Positions 41,201-53,200 of a stretch of DNA of 55,607 nt are shown piece by piece. Source of the DNA: SHLQ01 sp051011575. Lineage in GTDB: Bacteria; Actinomycetota; Acidimicrobiia; Acidimicrobiales; SHLQ01. The position numbers and the translations under genes are program-made. Under the pieces are notes generated by a model, which worked only from the letters and a program-made list of their open reading frames with translations, did not search any database and was not told where the DNA came from. The stretch is taken from contig JBPCTR010000248.1 of NCBI GenBank assembly GCA_051011575.1, forward strand, positions 1 through 55,607. Reading direction: 5' to 3'. The first letter of the stretch is position 1. The number at the start of each line of letters is the position of its first letter.

Positions 41201-44200
41201 CGGGGTCGGAATCCATCGCCGTCACGAGGTCGTTCAGAGAGTTGGTGACGAGCGAGCGCCCACCCGCGCCGTAGATCTGCTCGAAGCGTTGTTCGTTGAC
41301 CAGAATGACCGTGTTCAGATCGGCTGGAAGGGTGGCGAAGTTCGGAGCCACGCCGGCCGCCGCAGCGGGAAGCGCACCACGAGCCACACAGGCAGGTACC
41401 GCCTCCGCACCTTCGACCTGGATCTGGAGAACGGCCGGGTCCGGGCTCGTCACTCCGTCGTGGCCGTGCACCTGAATGATGTATCGGCCTGCCGGCAGGC
41501 GTTCGGCGATGATGGTCTCCTCGTCGAGGCTGCGGCTGTTCGACACCTCGACGAGAGCGAGGTCGTCGAACTCCTGATCGAGTCGACGGAACCCCTGATC
41601 GGGCACCGCTTCGGACTGATCGGCGTCGGGATCGAGCACCGGCACGATCGGATCGGCGTCGGATGTCTGGCTGAGAGCAGTCGACGACACCGGGGCTCCG
41701 AGATCGCTGTACAGAACGATGTCGAAGTCGGCCGGGAGACCGCTCAGGTTCACAGCGATCGAGTCGCCGTCGCCGATGTCGACGTGGAACAGATCGATGT
41801 CGGTGTCGGTCGAGATGTTCACGAGGTACACCGTGTCCTCGGCGGCGGGGATCCCAGGCGGAGTGTCGTTCGGCTCGAAGGCCTCGACGACCTCGAGAAT
41901 CGCCGAGGACTCCACGACGGCGGTCGTTCCGACGATGCGCGCGTCGCTGTTCACGAGGCTCGCGCCCACCGAGACCGAGGGCTGGATGTCGAAGTCGAGG
42001 TTGTAGGTCTGGCCCGGCGTCTGATCATCAACACCTGGCTCGACCCCGGTGAACGTCCAAACGAGTCGTCCGTCGACGAGCTCGGGCTCGAGGTCACCGC
42101 CGAGCGGCGCGGTCACGACGGCAGATCCCGGGACGTATCCAGCCCCTGCCGGAAGCTCGACGGCGACCGTGATCGTGCGGGTGCGCGTTCCGGTGAGCGC
42201 GAACTGGGCTTGCATCCCGATCGGCGGCATGACTCCGGGAATGTCCGCGGCATCGATGTTCTCGAATGCCACACCCCATGGCAGTGCGCCAGGCGGCAGC
42301 AGTCCGAGAAGCAGATCGCCGAGCGTGAAGCCGGCGAGTTCGTCAGCGGGCAGTGCATTGACCAGGTCGGCAACCGTGGCCGCCCCCCAGTCCGGGGACC
42401 CGAGCAGATCGGCGAGGAGCATGTTGCCCAGGCCGAGGTCCGGATCGTTGACCGCATCGCTGACCAGCCACGGTCCGTTCCCGTTGACATTCGAGAGCGC
42501 CGCAGTGACATCCCCCTGCGTGAGGTTCCCGATCTCGTTCAGCCGAATGAAGGCGAGGAAGACACCCAGGTCGCCGAGCTGCCCGCCGCTCAGCGTGAGC
42601 GCCGGGAGCAGTTCGGAGAACGTGACATCCCCGAACGACTCGAAGTCGGCCAGCGTCAATCCATTCGTCACGGCGTGCGCGTCGAGTATCACTTCGAGGT
42701 CGACCACGGGGTCGCCGGCCACATCGACCGCCAGTGCCAGGTCGAGCCATGTCACCGTGTCGAGACCGTCGCCGAGGTCTCCGAGGAGCGTCTGCGCGAA
42801 CAGTGGATGATCGACGGGAAGATCGCCGAGTGTGAGGTTGGCGAAGTTGGTGAGGTCGGCGATGGTGATCGAGTTCGCGATCGCCCATGCGGCGACCGCG
42901 CCATACAGGTCTTGCGCCGTATTCGTCGTGAGGTGTTCAGCAAGGTCGGGCAGACGGAAGTCGTCGGAGGCCGCGCCGAGGTCGGCGAGCACGGCGCCGG
43001 GCAGAATCGCTCCGGCGAGGAAGGCGTCGCGCAGCGTTGCGGTCTCACAATCGACGAGCGAGCAGTCGACGATGTTTCCGATCGCACCGAACGGAAGGTC
43101 GATCAGCTCGATCGCCCCGAAGGGACTTTCGGCCAGATCGATGGCGCCGAAGGGAATCTGATCAACCGTGATGGCACCGAACGGAATCGCACCAAACGGG
43201 AGTCCGTTGACGTCGATGGCGCCAAAGGGGATCGCACCGAACGGCAACTCCTCGAGCCCGATCGCTCCGAATGGAATCGCACCGAACGGGTTGGGGCCGA
43301 CCGCAACGTGGTCGACCTCGATCGCTCCGAAGGGGGATCCCTGGACGTCGATCGCACCGAAGGGGATTCCTCCGACCGTGCCATCGGTAGAAATCGCACC
43401 GAATGGCGTACCGGTCAGGTCGATGGCGCCGAACGGAATCGCCCCGAACGGGATCGCACCGAACGGCAGCTCCTCGACGCCGATGGCGCCGAACGGAATC
43501 GCACCGAACGGAATCGAGGTGTAGTCGATGGCGCCGAACGGAATCGCCCCGAACGGCACGCCCCGTACTCCGAGGTCGACGACCGTCGTCGAACCGACCG
43601 GTGTGGCCCCGGTGCAGTCGAGGCCGTACTCGGCCATCAGCGAACACCAGTCGGCCTCGATCTCGGCCGGACCCGTCCGATCGGCGTCGAGCGGAATCTG
43701 ATCGAGCGAGGTCTCGCCGAGCACGATCGCGCCGAACGGAATCGCCCCGAACGGAGCTCCGTTCACGTCGATCGCGCCGAACGGGATCGCACCAAACGGG
43801 ACCTGCTCGAACGCGATGCCATCGATGTCGATGGCCCCGAACGGAATCGCACCGAACGGAATCGACTCGAAGTCGATCGCCCCGAAGGGAATCGCACCGA
43901 ACGGCGTGCCGGCGAGCTCGATCGCACCAAACGGAATCGCACCAAACGGAGTGGAGGCGATCCCGAGCTCGCTCAGGTTGATGGCGCCGAACGGCGCCTC
44001 ATCGACGTCGATCGCACCGAACGGAATCGCACCGAACGGAATCGCACCAAAAGGCACGTCGGACAGTCCGACCGACATGACGGTCGCGGTCGGGTCGAGG
44101 GTGTTTCCGGCACCGCACGGCCGATCCGAGTCGGCGAGAATGGCACACCAGTCCTCGGCGATCTCGGCCGGCGCGAGCCGGTCGGCGTCGAGCGGAATGT

Positions 44201-47200
44201 CCGAGATCGGGATTCCGCCGAGCGCAATCGCCCCGAAGGGAATCGCGCCGAACGGCGTTCCGTTCACGTCGATCGCACCGAACGGAATTGCTCCTACGGC
44301 ACCCGCGAGGTCGGGGTCGCTGAATACGTCGCCCAGCGTGATGTTGACCAGCGGCAGATCGTCGTACTCGCCCGCCGGATCACTGTCGAGAATCGCCGCC
44401 CATCCACCGGGTTGATCGAGTCCGACGCTCAGAAGCGGCAGGGCCGAGAGAACGGGATCATTGGCAGCAATCGCTCCGAACGGCGTGGCGTCGAGCCTGA
44501 TCGCACCGAATGGCGACTCGGCCACCCCGGCCTCCTGCAGTCCGGTCGAGCCAACGCTGGTCGTGTTGCCGGCGTTGTCCTCGATCACCGTCGCGGCATC
44601 GGTCAGCTCGGAGACGGCGATGCCCGTACCGCCGCCGATCACGGAAGGCTGCGCGCCCGGCTGCAGGCCGAGCGTGAACGTGAGGCTCGGATCGTCGGGG
44701 ATCAGAACATCGGGGGTATCGAAAAAGTACACGCTGCCAGCGTTATTGCCGTTCGTGTTGTCTTCGAACGGCGCTCCGCCCAGGATCGAGTCAGGCGCGA
44801 GCGCGATCGACTCCCCGAGGAAGTCGCTGCCGACGCCATCGGACGCGGCCAACGTCGACACCAACGTCCACGCGTCGGGCGCGGTGCGGTCGTAGATCCG
44901 CAAATCACCAGCTCCGACGATTCCGCCTGGGTCGCCTCCGCTGACACCGACGCCGATGCGTTCGCCGACGATGTCGACCGACTGGCCGAACGAGTCGCCG
45001 TTGACGCCTGCGGGGTCGAGAATCTGTGCGACCTGGGTCCAGTCGGTTCCGGTCGCCGGTGCCTCGAACACATGCACCACACCGGTGGCCGTCAGATCTC
45101 CGTCTCGGCCTGCACCGACGACGGCGAGGTCGCCATCGAGGGCGACGGCAGCACCCACCGAACGCGTTGCCGGCGGTGTGACGACGAGGCGATCGATCTC
45201 ATCCCAGATCGACGCCAACTCGAAAATGTACGCCTCGCCCGGATCACCCACGCCCTCCCGGCCGGGAGACCCGATGAGAACGCGCCCACCGTCGACGTCA
45301 ATCGAGCCGCCGAACCAGCCTTCGGTACGCGGAACGCTCGGCTCGAGGGTCTGGTCGAGACTCCAGGTGGCACCCGAGCCGGTCCACACCTCGACGATGC
45401 CGGCATCGGCAAACCCACCTGATGGCTGGCCCAATCGCCCAGCGAAGAGGGTGTTGCCCTCGAGATCGAGAGCCCCGCCCTCACTCGGCGTGTTGATCGT
45501 CCCGACCTCGGTCCACACGTCGACCGTGACCTCCTCGAAGATCACGATCTTGGTGATGGTGCGAACGGCGATTCTCGAGCCGCTGATCGCGACCGAGGCG
45601 CCAAAGCGATCGTCGAGCACCGGTGTCGACGGAACGAGCTCCTGGAGCACGGTCCAGCCGTTGGTGAGGCCATCTCGGGTGAGCACCCATGCAGCACCGA
45701 AGTCGCCCGGGACCGAGGGGTCCCCGAGGGCACCCACGATGGCGCGGTCGCCATCGATGTCGATGTCGTGGCCGAAGCGAATGTCGGCATCATCGGGCGA
45801 GATGATCTTGCCCGCCACCAGCGGCGCGACGAGTTCGAATGTGTACACACCGCCGGCAAAGATGCCTTCGTTGTTGTGGTCGAACGGCGCACCGACGGCC
45901 AGATCGGTGCCCGAGAGACCCACGGCGGCCGCGAACGAATCGCCCATCTCGCGGTCGGATGCCGTGATCGACTGCTGCACGGTCCACGTCGAGCCGGTGC
46001 GCTCGAACACGTGGGCCTCGCCGGCAAACATGCCATCGACCGAGGCCCGAGGTGAGGCGATGACCGCCAGGTCACCGTCGAGGTCGACCGTCGTACCTAG
46101 CTGGTCGGCGAAGGGCTCGCCCAGCACGGTCAGCTCCTGCTCCGGGCCCCACTCCAGGCCATCGAAGGTGTAGACCCACGCCGCGTTTCCGCCGGGCTCG
46201 CCGATGAGCGCGGTCGATCCGGAGAGCTCGACGCCTCCGCCGCCGAACAGCTGACCGCCGACGCCGCTCTCGAGGGTCTGCGTCTGGTTCCAGGTCGTGC
46301 CGCTTCGTTCGAACACGCGCACGGTGCCCGTGTTGACGACACCGGGCGTTCCCTGGTCGCGGCTCGCAGTAGCCATGGCCACGTCGCCGTCGATCGCCAC
46401 GAATTGGCCGAACCAGGCGTCGGCGATGTCGCCCGGGAGATTCACGGTGTGCTCGACGTGTGAGCCGGAGACGATCAGGTCGTAAATGTGCACGTTGCCC
46501 ACGCCGACGCCGAGGATCGGGTCGCTGGCGATCAGCCGGTCGTTCACACCGTCGATGTCGACATCGAGTGCACGGTTCGCGCCCGTGAAGGAGATGTCGT
46601 TGACCAGGGTCCACGAGATGCCGTCGAAGTTGAAGATCCAGGTCGAGTTGTCCTGTTCGGTGACTGCAGCCCAGTCGCCGCCCACCGCGACCTCGATGCC
46701 GAAGTCGAAGTTGGGGCCACTGGGAATGTCGTCGCCGAACTCGTCGAACAGCACCCACTCGCCCGCAATCCTGCGGAACATGTACGCGTTGCCCGGCTCG
46801 CTCGCTGCGAAGTCCTCGGTGGCTCCGACGATCATCCACTCGCCGTCGATGTCGACCGACCCGCCGAACAGGCTGCCGTCGCCGGCGCGGCCGATGCCTG
46901 CGTCGTTGGCGACGAGCTTGCCGGGGGCCGAGTCGACCACAGTCGAGTACTCGTGCACCCCGCCGGCATCCACCCCTGCGGAGGTGTCGTCCTCGGCGGT
47001 GCCGACCATCACGGTGCCGTCCTCGCCGAGTGCAATTCCCGATCCCATGCCGTCGCCGGGCACTCCGGCTTCCCATTCGAACACGTCGCCGCCGACCCAG
47101 CCGTCGCTCACATCGAAGCTGAAGCCCTGTACCAGGCCGGCGCCGTTGCTTCCACCAGCAAACGAGCTCACGATCACCTGGCCGTCTTCGACGCGCGCCT

Positions 47201-50200
47201 TCGTACCGAAGTTGTCGCCGGGGCCGGTGATGGACGACAAGGCCTCGCCGTCGCTCCACGTGGTGCCGGTTCGGGTGTACACATAGGCCGCACCCGACGC
47301 CGCACCTGCGCTTCCGTCGAAGAATGCGGTGACGACTGCGAGGTCGCCGTCGACGGCAACCGAGTGGCCGTGAAGGTCGCTGGCGTCCTGGTCCGATCCG
47401 GGTTGCACGAGGGTCGCTTCGAATTCGACGGCGCTCGACTCGACCCGATACACGTGGGCCTGACCGACGTCGGCGGTCGGCCCGAAGTCGGCGCCCCGCT
47501 CCGACACGACCACGGTGTCGCCGTCGATGGCCACCGACCAGCCGTGCTGATTGCCAGAGTTGTCGGCCGGAGCGAGGGCTTCGCCGATGGTCACGAGGCT
47601 GTCGCCGAAGCTCGGGTTCTCGGTCACGGTGTAGCGATAGACCGCTGCGTCACCCGTACCGCCAGTGATCGACGGTGCGCCCACGGCCACGAGGTATGTC
47701 CCGTTACGGAACGCGGACGTGGTCTGCTCGACATCGACCGAGAAGCCGAACGATTCGTAGCCAACCGGTGCCGGAATCGACTCGGAGAGTACCCAGTCAT
47801 CGAGAATGAAGTCGTAGCGGAACAGGTGAACCGTGCCCATGGTTGCGCCGAACGGGTCCGGTGCGCCCACGGCGACCACCATGTTGCCGGCGTCGCCGTC
47901 GGCCTCTTGACGCGTACCGGAGATTGCCACGGAGACGCCGAACCATTCCCCCATCACCGGGCTCGGCGACGAGATCTCGGTCACGAACGTCCACTCCTCG
48001 GTGAACAGGTCGCGCTCGAACACGTATGCGCTTCCCTCGCCTCCGTTGCCGTTGCGCGCACCCACGACCATCCAGTTGTCGTGGATGTCGATGTCCTGAC
48101 CGAAGAAGTCACCGGCCGCGGCATCGGGCGCCTCGATGCGTCCGGGAACCGGCGCCACCGGGTCCGGGAGCTCGATGGCGTAGACCGCTCCAGAGTTCTC
48201 GCCCTGCTGGTCTTCAAAGTTGTGACCGACCGCAAGGGTCCCTGCCGATACCGCGAGATATCCGTCGTTGTCGTTGACGAAGGGCTCCTCCTGATCCGAC
48301 ACGGTGTCGACCTGGAGCGGCGTGGGCGGATTCGTCAGCAGGCTGAAGGAATGGTTGTCGCCACGGAAGGTCGAGGCGACGAGCACTCCCGCGTCGGCAT
48401 CGAGCTGCACGCCGAATCGCTGGTTGAGCGGCGTCGCACCGGTCTCGAGGGTTGCGGTCGGCACGGCTCCTGACGCCTCGTCGTACACGTACACCGCGCC
48501 CACGTTCGAGCTGGCGCCGTCGGCGCCGACGATGATCCAACCATCGGAGATCGCGACTTCGGTGCCGAAGTCGTCGTTGACCTCGGCCTCGTCGAGCGTC
48601 CGGTCGAACACGAACGGCGACAGGGCGTCGGGGCGTGTGAGCACGTCGACGTAGCCGGACTGACCGGAAGCGCCGAGCGTGCCCGGAGCGCCGACGGCGA
48701 GGACGTTGCCCTCGAGGTGAACGCTTCCGCCGAAAAGGTCATCGCTGGCTGTCTTCGGCGCATTGGCCGAGATCGTTTGTGGCGTGTCGGTCGCCCACGA
48801 TGCGGCCCCTCCGTCGTAGACATCCACCTGACCGGCGCCGCCGTTGAAGGCGCCGACAACGAGAGAGTCGGCTTCGATGTCGAGATCCATCACGTCGGAC
48901 GGAACACCCGTGACGGTGGTCAGCTCGGCGAAAGGCGAGCCGAACCCTGGCCGTTCGAATACGCGCACGCTTCCGACGCGTCCGGCAGCGATCACATCGC
49001 CCTCGATCGACACCGAGCGGAGGCTGAAGGTGCCGTCGTCGATGCGCTGACTGAGCGTCCACTCGCCGAGCACTCGCTCGAACACATAGAGCGACCCGAT
49101 CTCGTTTGCCACTACTTCGCGAGCTCGTGCAACGACAACCATCGTGTCGCCGTCAACGTCGACGTTCTGGCCGAATCGGTTGTAGCTACCGCCGAACTCT
49201 GGCAGCACCTTTCCGGAAGGCGGACTTTGATCGGGGATGACGAACGTGGCCAGGTCTGTTCCTGCGGTGACAGGTCCGGTGGCCTCCAGAACCCACAGGA
49301 CGGTCCCGCCATCGCTCGCAACGTCGACATACTGGCCACTCGACACATCGACGCTGGCGAACACGCCGTCATTGCCGTTGTCGGAGAAGCTTTCGCCCTG
49401 TCCGATGCCCTGATCGTTCAACGACAGGAGGTCGCCAGCGAGTACGAGTTCCTGCCCGAAGCCGGTGGATATCCCCGCAAGGGTCGTCTGGCCGGTGGTC
49501 TGGTCCCAGATCGTGATGCCGACACTGCCGCCGAGTTTGATCGCCGCGCGTAGGTCATCGCCGTCGACCGCCCAACCGAACAAGCCGTTGTTCTGGGGGG
49601 CAGACGCCTCGATGGTGTTGCTCGGAACACCGGTGATGGTGCGGTAGCGGTAGACGTTGCCATTGTCGGTGAAGCCGCTCGAGTCTGCATACGGGGCACC
49701 GATCCACCAGTCGCTGACCGAGCGCGACACGCTGAAACCGAACTGGTCGCCGGCCGCAAACCCGTCGACACGCTCCTCCTGAGGGAAGCTGAAACGGTAG
49801 GTGTGTATCGAGCCCGAGTCGACGCCGTTGGCATCGGCGAGCGGCGCGCCCACGATCGCGAACGGATAGCTGATACCGACCGAGGAGCCATAGCGGCTGT
49901 TTGGATCGCCATTCCTCGTAGCTCGCAGCACGAACTGACCGGTCGCGTCCCGGCGGAAATGCTGTACCTCGTCGGCGCCCGGGGCACCGATGGTCAGGCC
50001 TGGCATGTCCATGGCAACCGCGGCGCCGAACTGAGTGCTGGCCGTGCCTGCGATGGTCTGCACATCGGTCCACGTCCCGGCGATGTTCCGCATGATGTAC
50101 ACGACGTCGTCATCGGGCACGCCTATTGCTGCCCAATCGCCGCTGATGGCTCCCGATGGGAACACGGGAGTCGAGACCGGCGCGCTCGCCGAATACCAAT

Positions 50201-53200
50201 AAACCGATCCGGCGTCGACGTTGTTGATGTTGTCGTCGCGTCGGGAACCGACAAGCACGTTCTCATCCGAGAGGCCGACGGCGTGGCCGAACTGGTCGCC
50301 ACCGGCGCCATCGGCCGCACGGAAGGTCTCGTCCTGAGTCCAGGTTCCGGCCACGTTGTCGAATGCGTACGCGGCGCCATTGCGCGTGGACACGCCGGTC
50401 TCTTGGGCGCCGGCGGCACCGATCAGCGCGATGCCGCCGCTGAGCTCGACATCGATTCCGAGACCGTTCGAGGTGTTGGCGTCGCTTGCGACGAGCTTCT
50501 CCGGGGTGCCCCAGCTCGAAGCGGACGATCCCTCGTACACCCACGCGGCGCCCGAATCAGGCGAGAGCGCGTTGTCATTGTCCTCGAACGCGTGGCCGAC
50601 GAGCAGGGTGAGTCCCTCGAGGTCCACCGCCGAACCGAACCAGCCGTCTCCGGTCGTGGCTGCGTCGGGGTTGGTGAGCGTGGTCGCCGTCGACCATGTG
50701 CCTTCGATTCGCTCGAACACGTGGACGGCGCCGGGTGTGATCGTGACATCGTCATTGGCGGTGACGACGGCGATGTCGCCATCGATTGCCACGGCGAACC
50801 CGAAGTCGGGGTCGGGCACCGATGGACCGACCGTTTGGTCGACCACCCAGTTGGAGCCATTCGAAAAGAGCGTGTCCGCCGTGCCGGCCCGGCCGGCGAT
50901 GATCTCCGACCCCAGCATCGCGACCGACCGGTACGGTCCCGCGATCGTCGAGTTCAGAACGAATGGAGAACCCTCACTCGGGCGCTCGTACACGACCAGG
51001 TCACCGCCGTTGGCGATTGCGGCGAAGACGTTCCCCTCGATCGCCACCCCGTGGGTCGGGTGCGAGGCGAGCACGAGATTCTGAATTTCGATCGTCTGCG
51101 CGATCGTCCAGTCGCCTGTTCCGGGGCTTCGCTCGAGCACCCGGAATCGAGTCCACACGGGTCCGGGGAATCCAGGCTGGCTCACAATCGCCCAGTCGCC
51201 GTCGACATCGACAGCGGTGCCGAAGCGCTGGTGCCCATCGGTCGCGATCAGCTTGTTCGGGACCACCTCGGGAAGGGCTGCTCTGATCGAAAATTCGTCG
51301 ACCGTCACCTCGAGCGGGGCCGACGCAACGAGTCCGATGAGGTCACATCGGCCAGGCGGAGCGCACTGGACGAGCAGGTAGTCGTCGGCCGCGGTCGGCG
51401 TGTACGTATCGAGGGTGACATCGACCCGACCGAAGTTGAGGAACGACGATCCGGCGATGTCGACCCGTCCGTGGTTCGCGGTCGTCGTGGAGTCGCCGTC
51501 GATGACGAGCTCGAGGACACCCCCCGGATACGAGACGTTGCCCGAGTAGGTGAGAATCGCTCCCGGCGACACGACCACGCGTCCGGCCTCGCTCACGTCG
51601 GGTCCGATCGTGAAGTCGCCCGTCACCCCCAGAATCGATGTCGACGCGGTGTTGTAGCTGAGCGAAGCACCGATGCTGCTACCGGCCGTATCGGCAACGA
51701 GTATTCCGTTGTTCTGGATCGTTCCCGTTCCGTCGAAGGTCACCGGAGCGTCGAGGAAGACCGACGCAGGCGCTGCGCTGTCGATGATGATCGTGCCATT
51801 CAGAGTGACGTCGTCATTGAATGACACACCATCTTCCGGCGGGCCGACGGCGGTCGAGAACACGTTGAGGACGCCCTCGATCGCAGCGGGACCGTTGATG
51901 ACGATCCGTCCACCCAGATTGACATCGACGGTCGCCCCGGCACCGATGATCAACCTGTCGACCTCTTCCTGCGTGTCGACGTCGGCGCCGACGGGAACGA
52001 TGGCGGTGTCCGTCGGTCCGGGCACGAGCCCGGTGTCCCAGTTCGCAGGATCGGACCAGGCGGAATCGACAGCGCCGGTGAACACATGCGTGAGCGGCAC
52101 TGCGTTGAACGACACGGCCTTGCCGGTGTCGGCACCTGCCGCCGCACCTGGCGCACCGACGACAGCCGAGTTGCCATCGAACTCGATCGAGAAGCCGACG
52201 CCGTCGCCGACGACCGTTCCTGTGGGAATCAACTGGTCGACGGGCACGCCCGGCGAGGGTCCCACACCATCGGAGTCGTTGAAGCCGGTTCCGTCGACGT
52301 CGCGGAACAGCGCGGCTTGTCCCCCCGCTCCGGGTCGTCCGACGATCACGTTCCGGCCGACCATCGAGAGATAGCTGTTCGTGTCGAAGGCCCCGACGGC
52401 GGCGCCGAGTGTGCTGGTGGCCGTGTCCTCGATGAGATACGTCGTGGCGCCAAGTCTGACGATCAGATGAATCTGCAGGGGTGCGCCAACTCCCTGGTCG
52501 CCGATGCCGGCGACTGAGAGATGGCCGCGATCTGATGCGACTGCCGTTCCCACGCGATCGCCGGTGGCCCATGGCGCATTGAACTCCTGAACATGCGTGA
52601 AGCCGCTACCGGTGTCCTGGTAGACGTGCAGCCCGCCCGCGTCTGCACCGGCGAGATCGTCCCCGGGCACGCCCGCCCCGAGCACGAAGAGCCCGCTCGA
52701 GTCCTGGCTCACGGCGACCGAAAAACCGAGCTGGTCGCCTGCGGCAACCAATGGGGTTGAGATCGACGAGGTCGTCCAGCTGACGCCAAAAGTCGCCTCC
52801 CACAGCTCTCCCGCGTCGGCGGCGATGTTGTCGCTGAGCGGCGAGGAGACCACGAAGTTGTTGAGATCCTTCCACGCGACGCCGGCGCCGTACCGATCAC
52901 CAGCGCTGGACCCGCTCAGCGTGTTGCCGAGTTGCGTCCACGTCGCTGCGCCCGTTCGCTCGAATACATATGCCTCACCGGGGGAACCGCCAGTTCCAGT
53001 GATGTCGGGGTTGCCGATCACGACCCGATCGCCGAGCAGGTCGAGGCCGAAGCCGAATTCACCGTTGGCGAACGCTGATCCGACCGGTGCGACGATCACA
53101 CCGTCGGCGGTCCAGGGCGCGCCGGGACCCGTCCGTTCGTACATGTGGACACGACCGGCATCGGCGGCGGCATCGTCGTCTTGCAGAGCTGCGACTGCCA

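Noticed and set aside
43168..43524. Plus-strand repeat peptide APNGIAPNG and similar
   Set aside because: It is the reverse-complement reading of the PFGAI codons; third-position variation among copies is synonymous only in the minus-strand PFGAI frame.
43080..44513. Regular short DNA repeats suggesting a CRISPR array
   Set aside because: The unit is 15 bp without unique spacers of constant length, it is translated in frame within a long gene, and no cas gene is present.
41289..45422. A plus-strand open frame of 1377 codons, and other long plus-strand frames such as 46488-48473 and 49803-51824, opposite the giant gene
   Set aside because: They are antisense to the repeat-rich giant gene, are Arg/Asp/Glu-rich with no recognisable domain, and arise because high-GC repeats suppress stops on the opposite strand.
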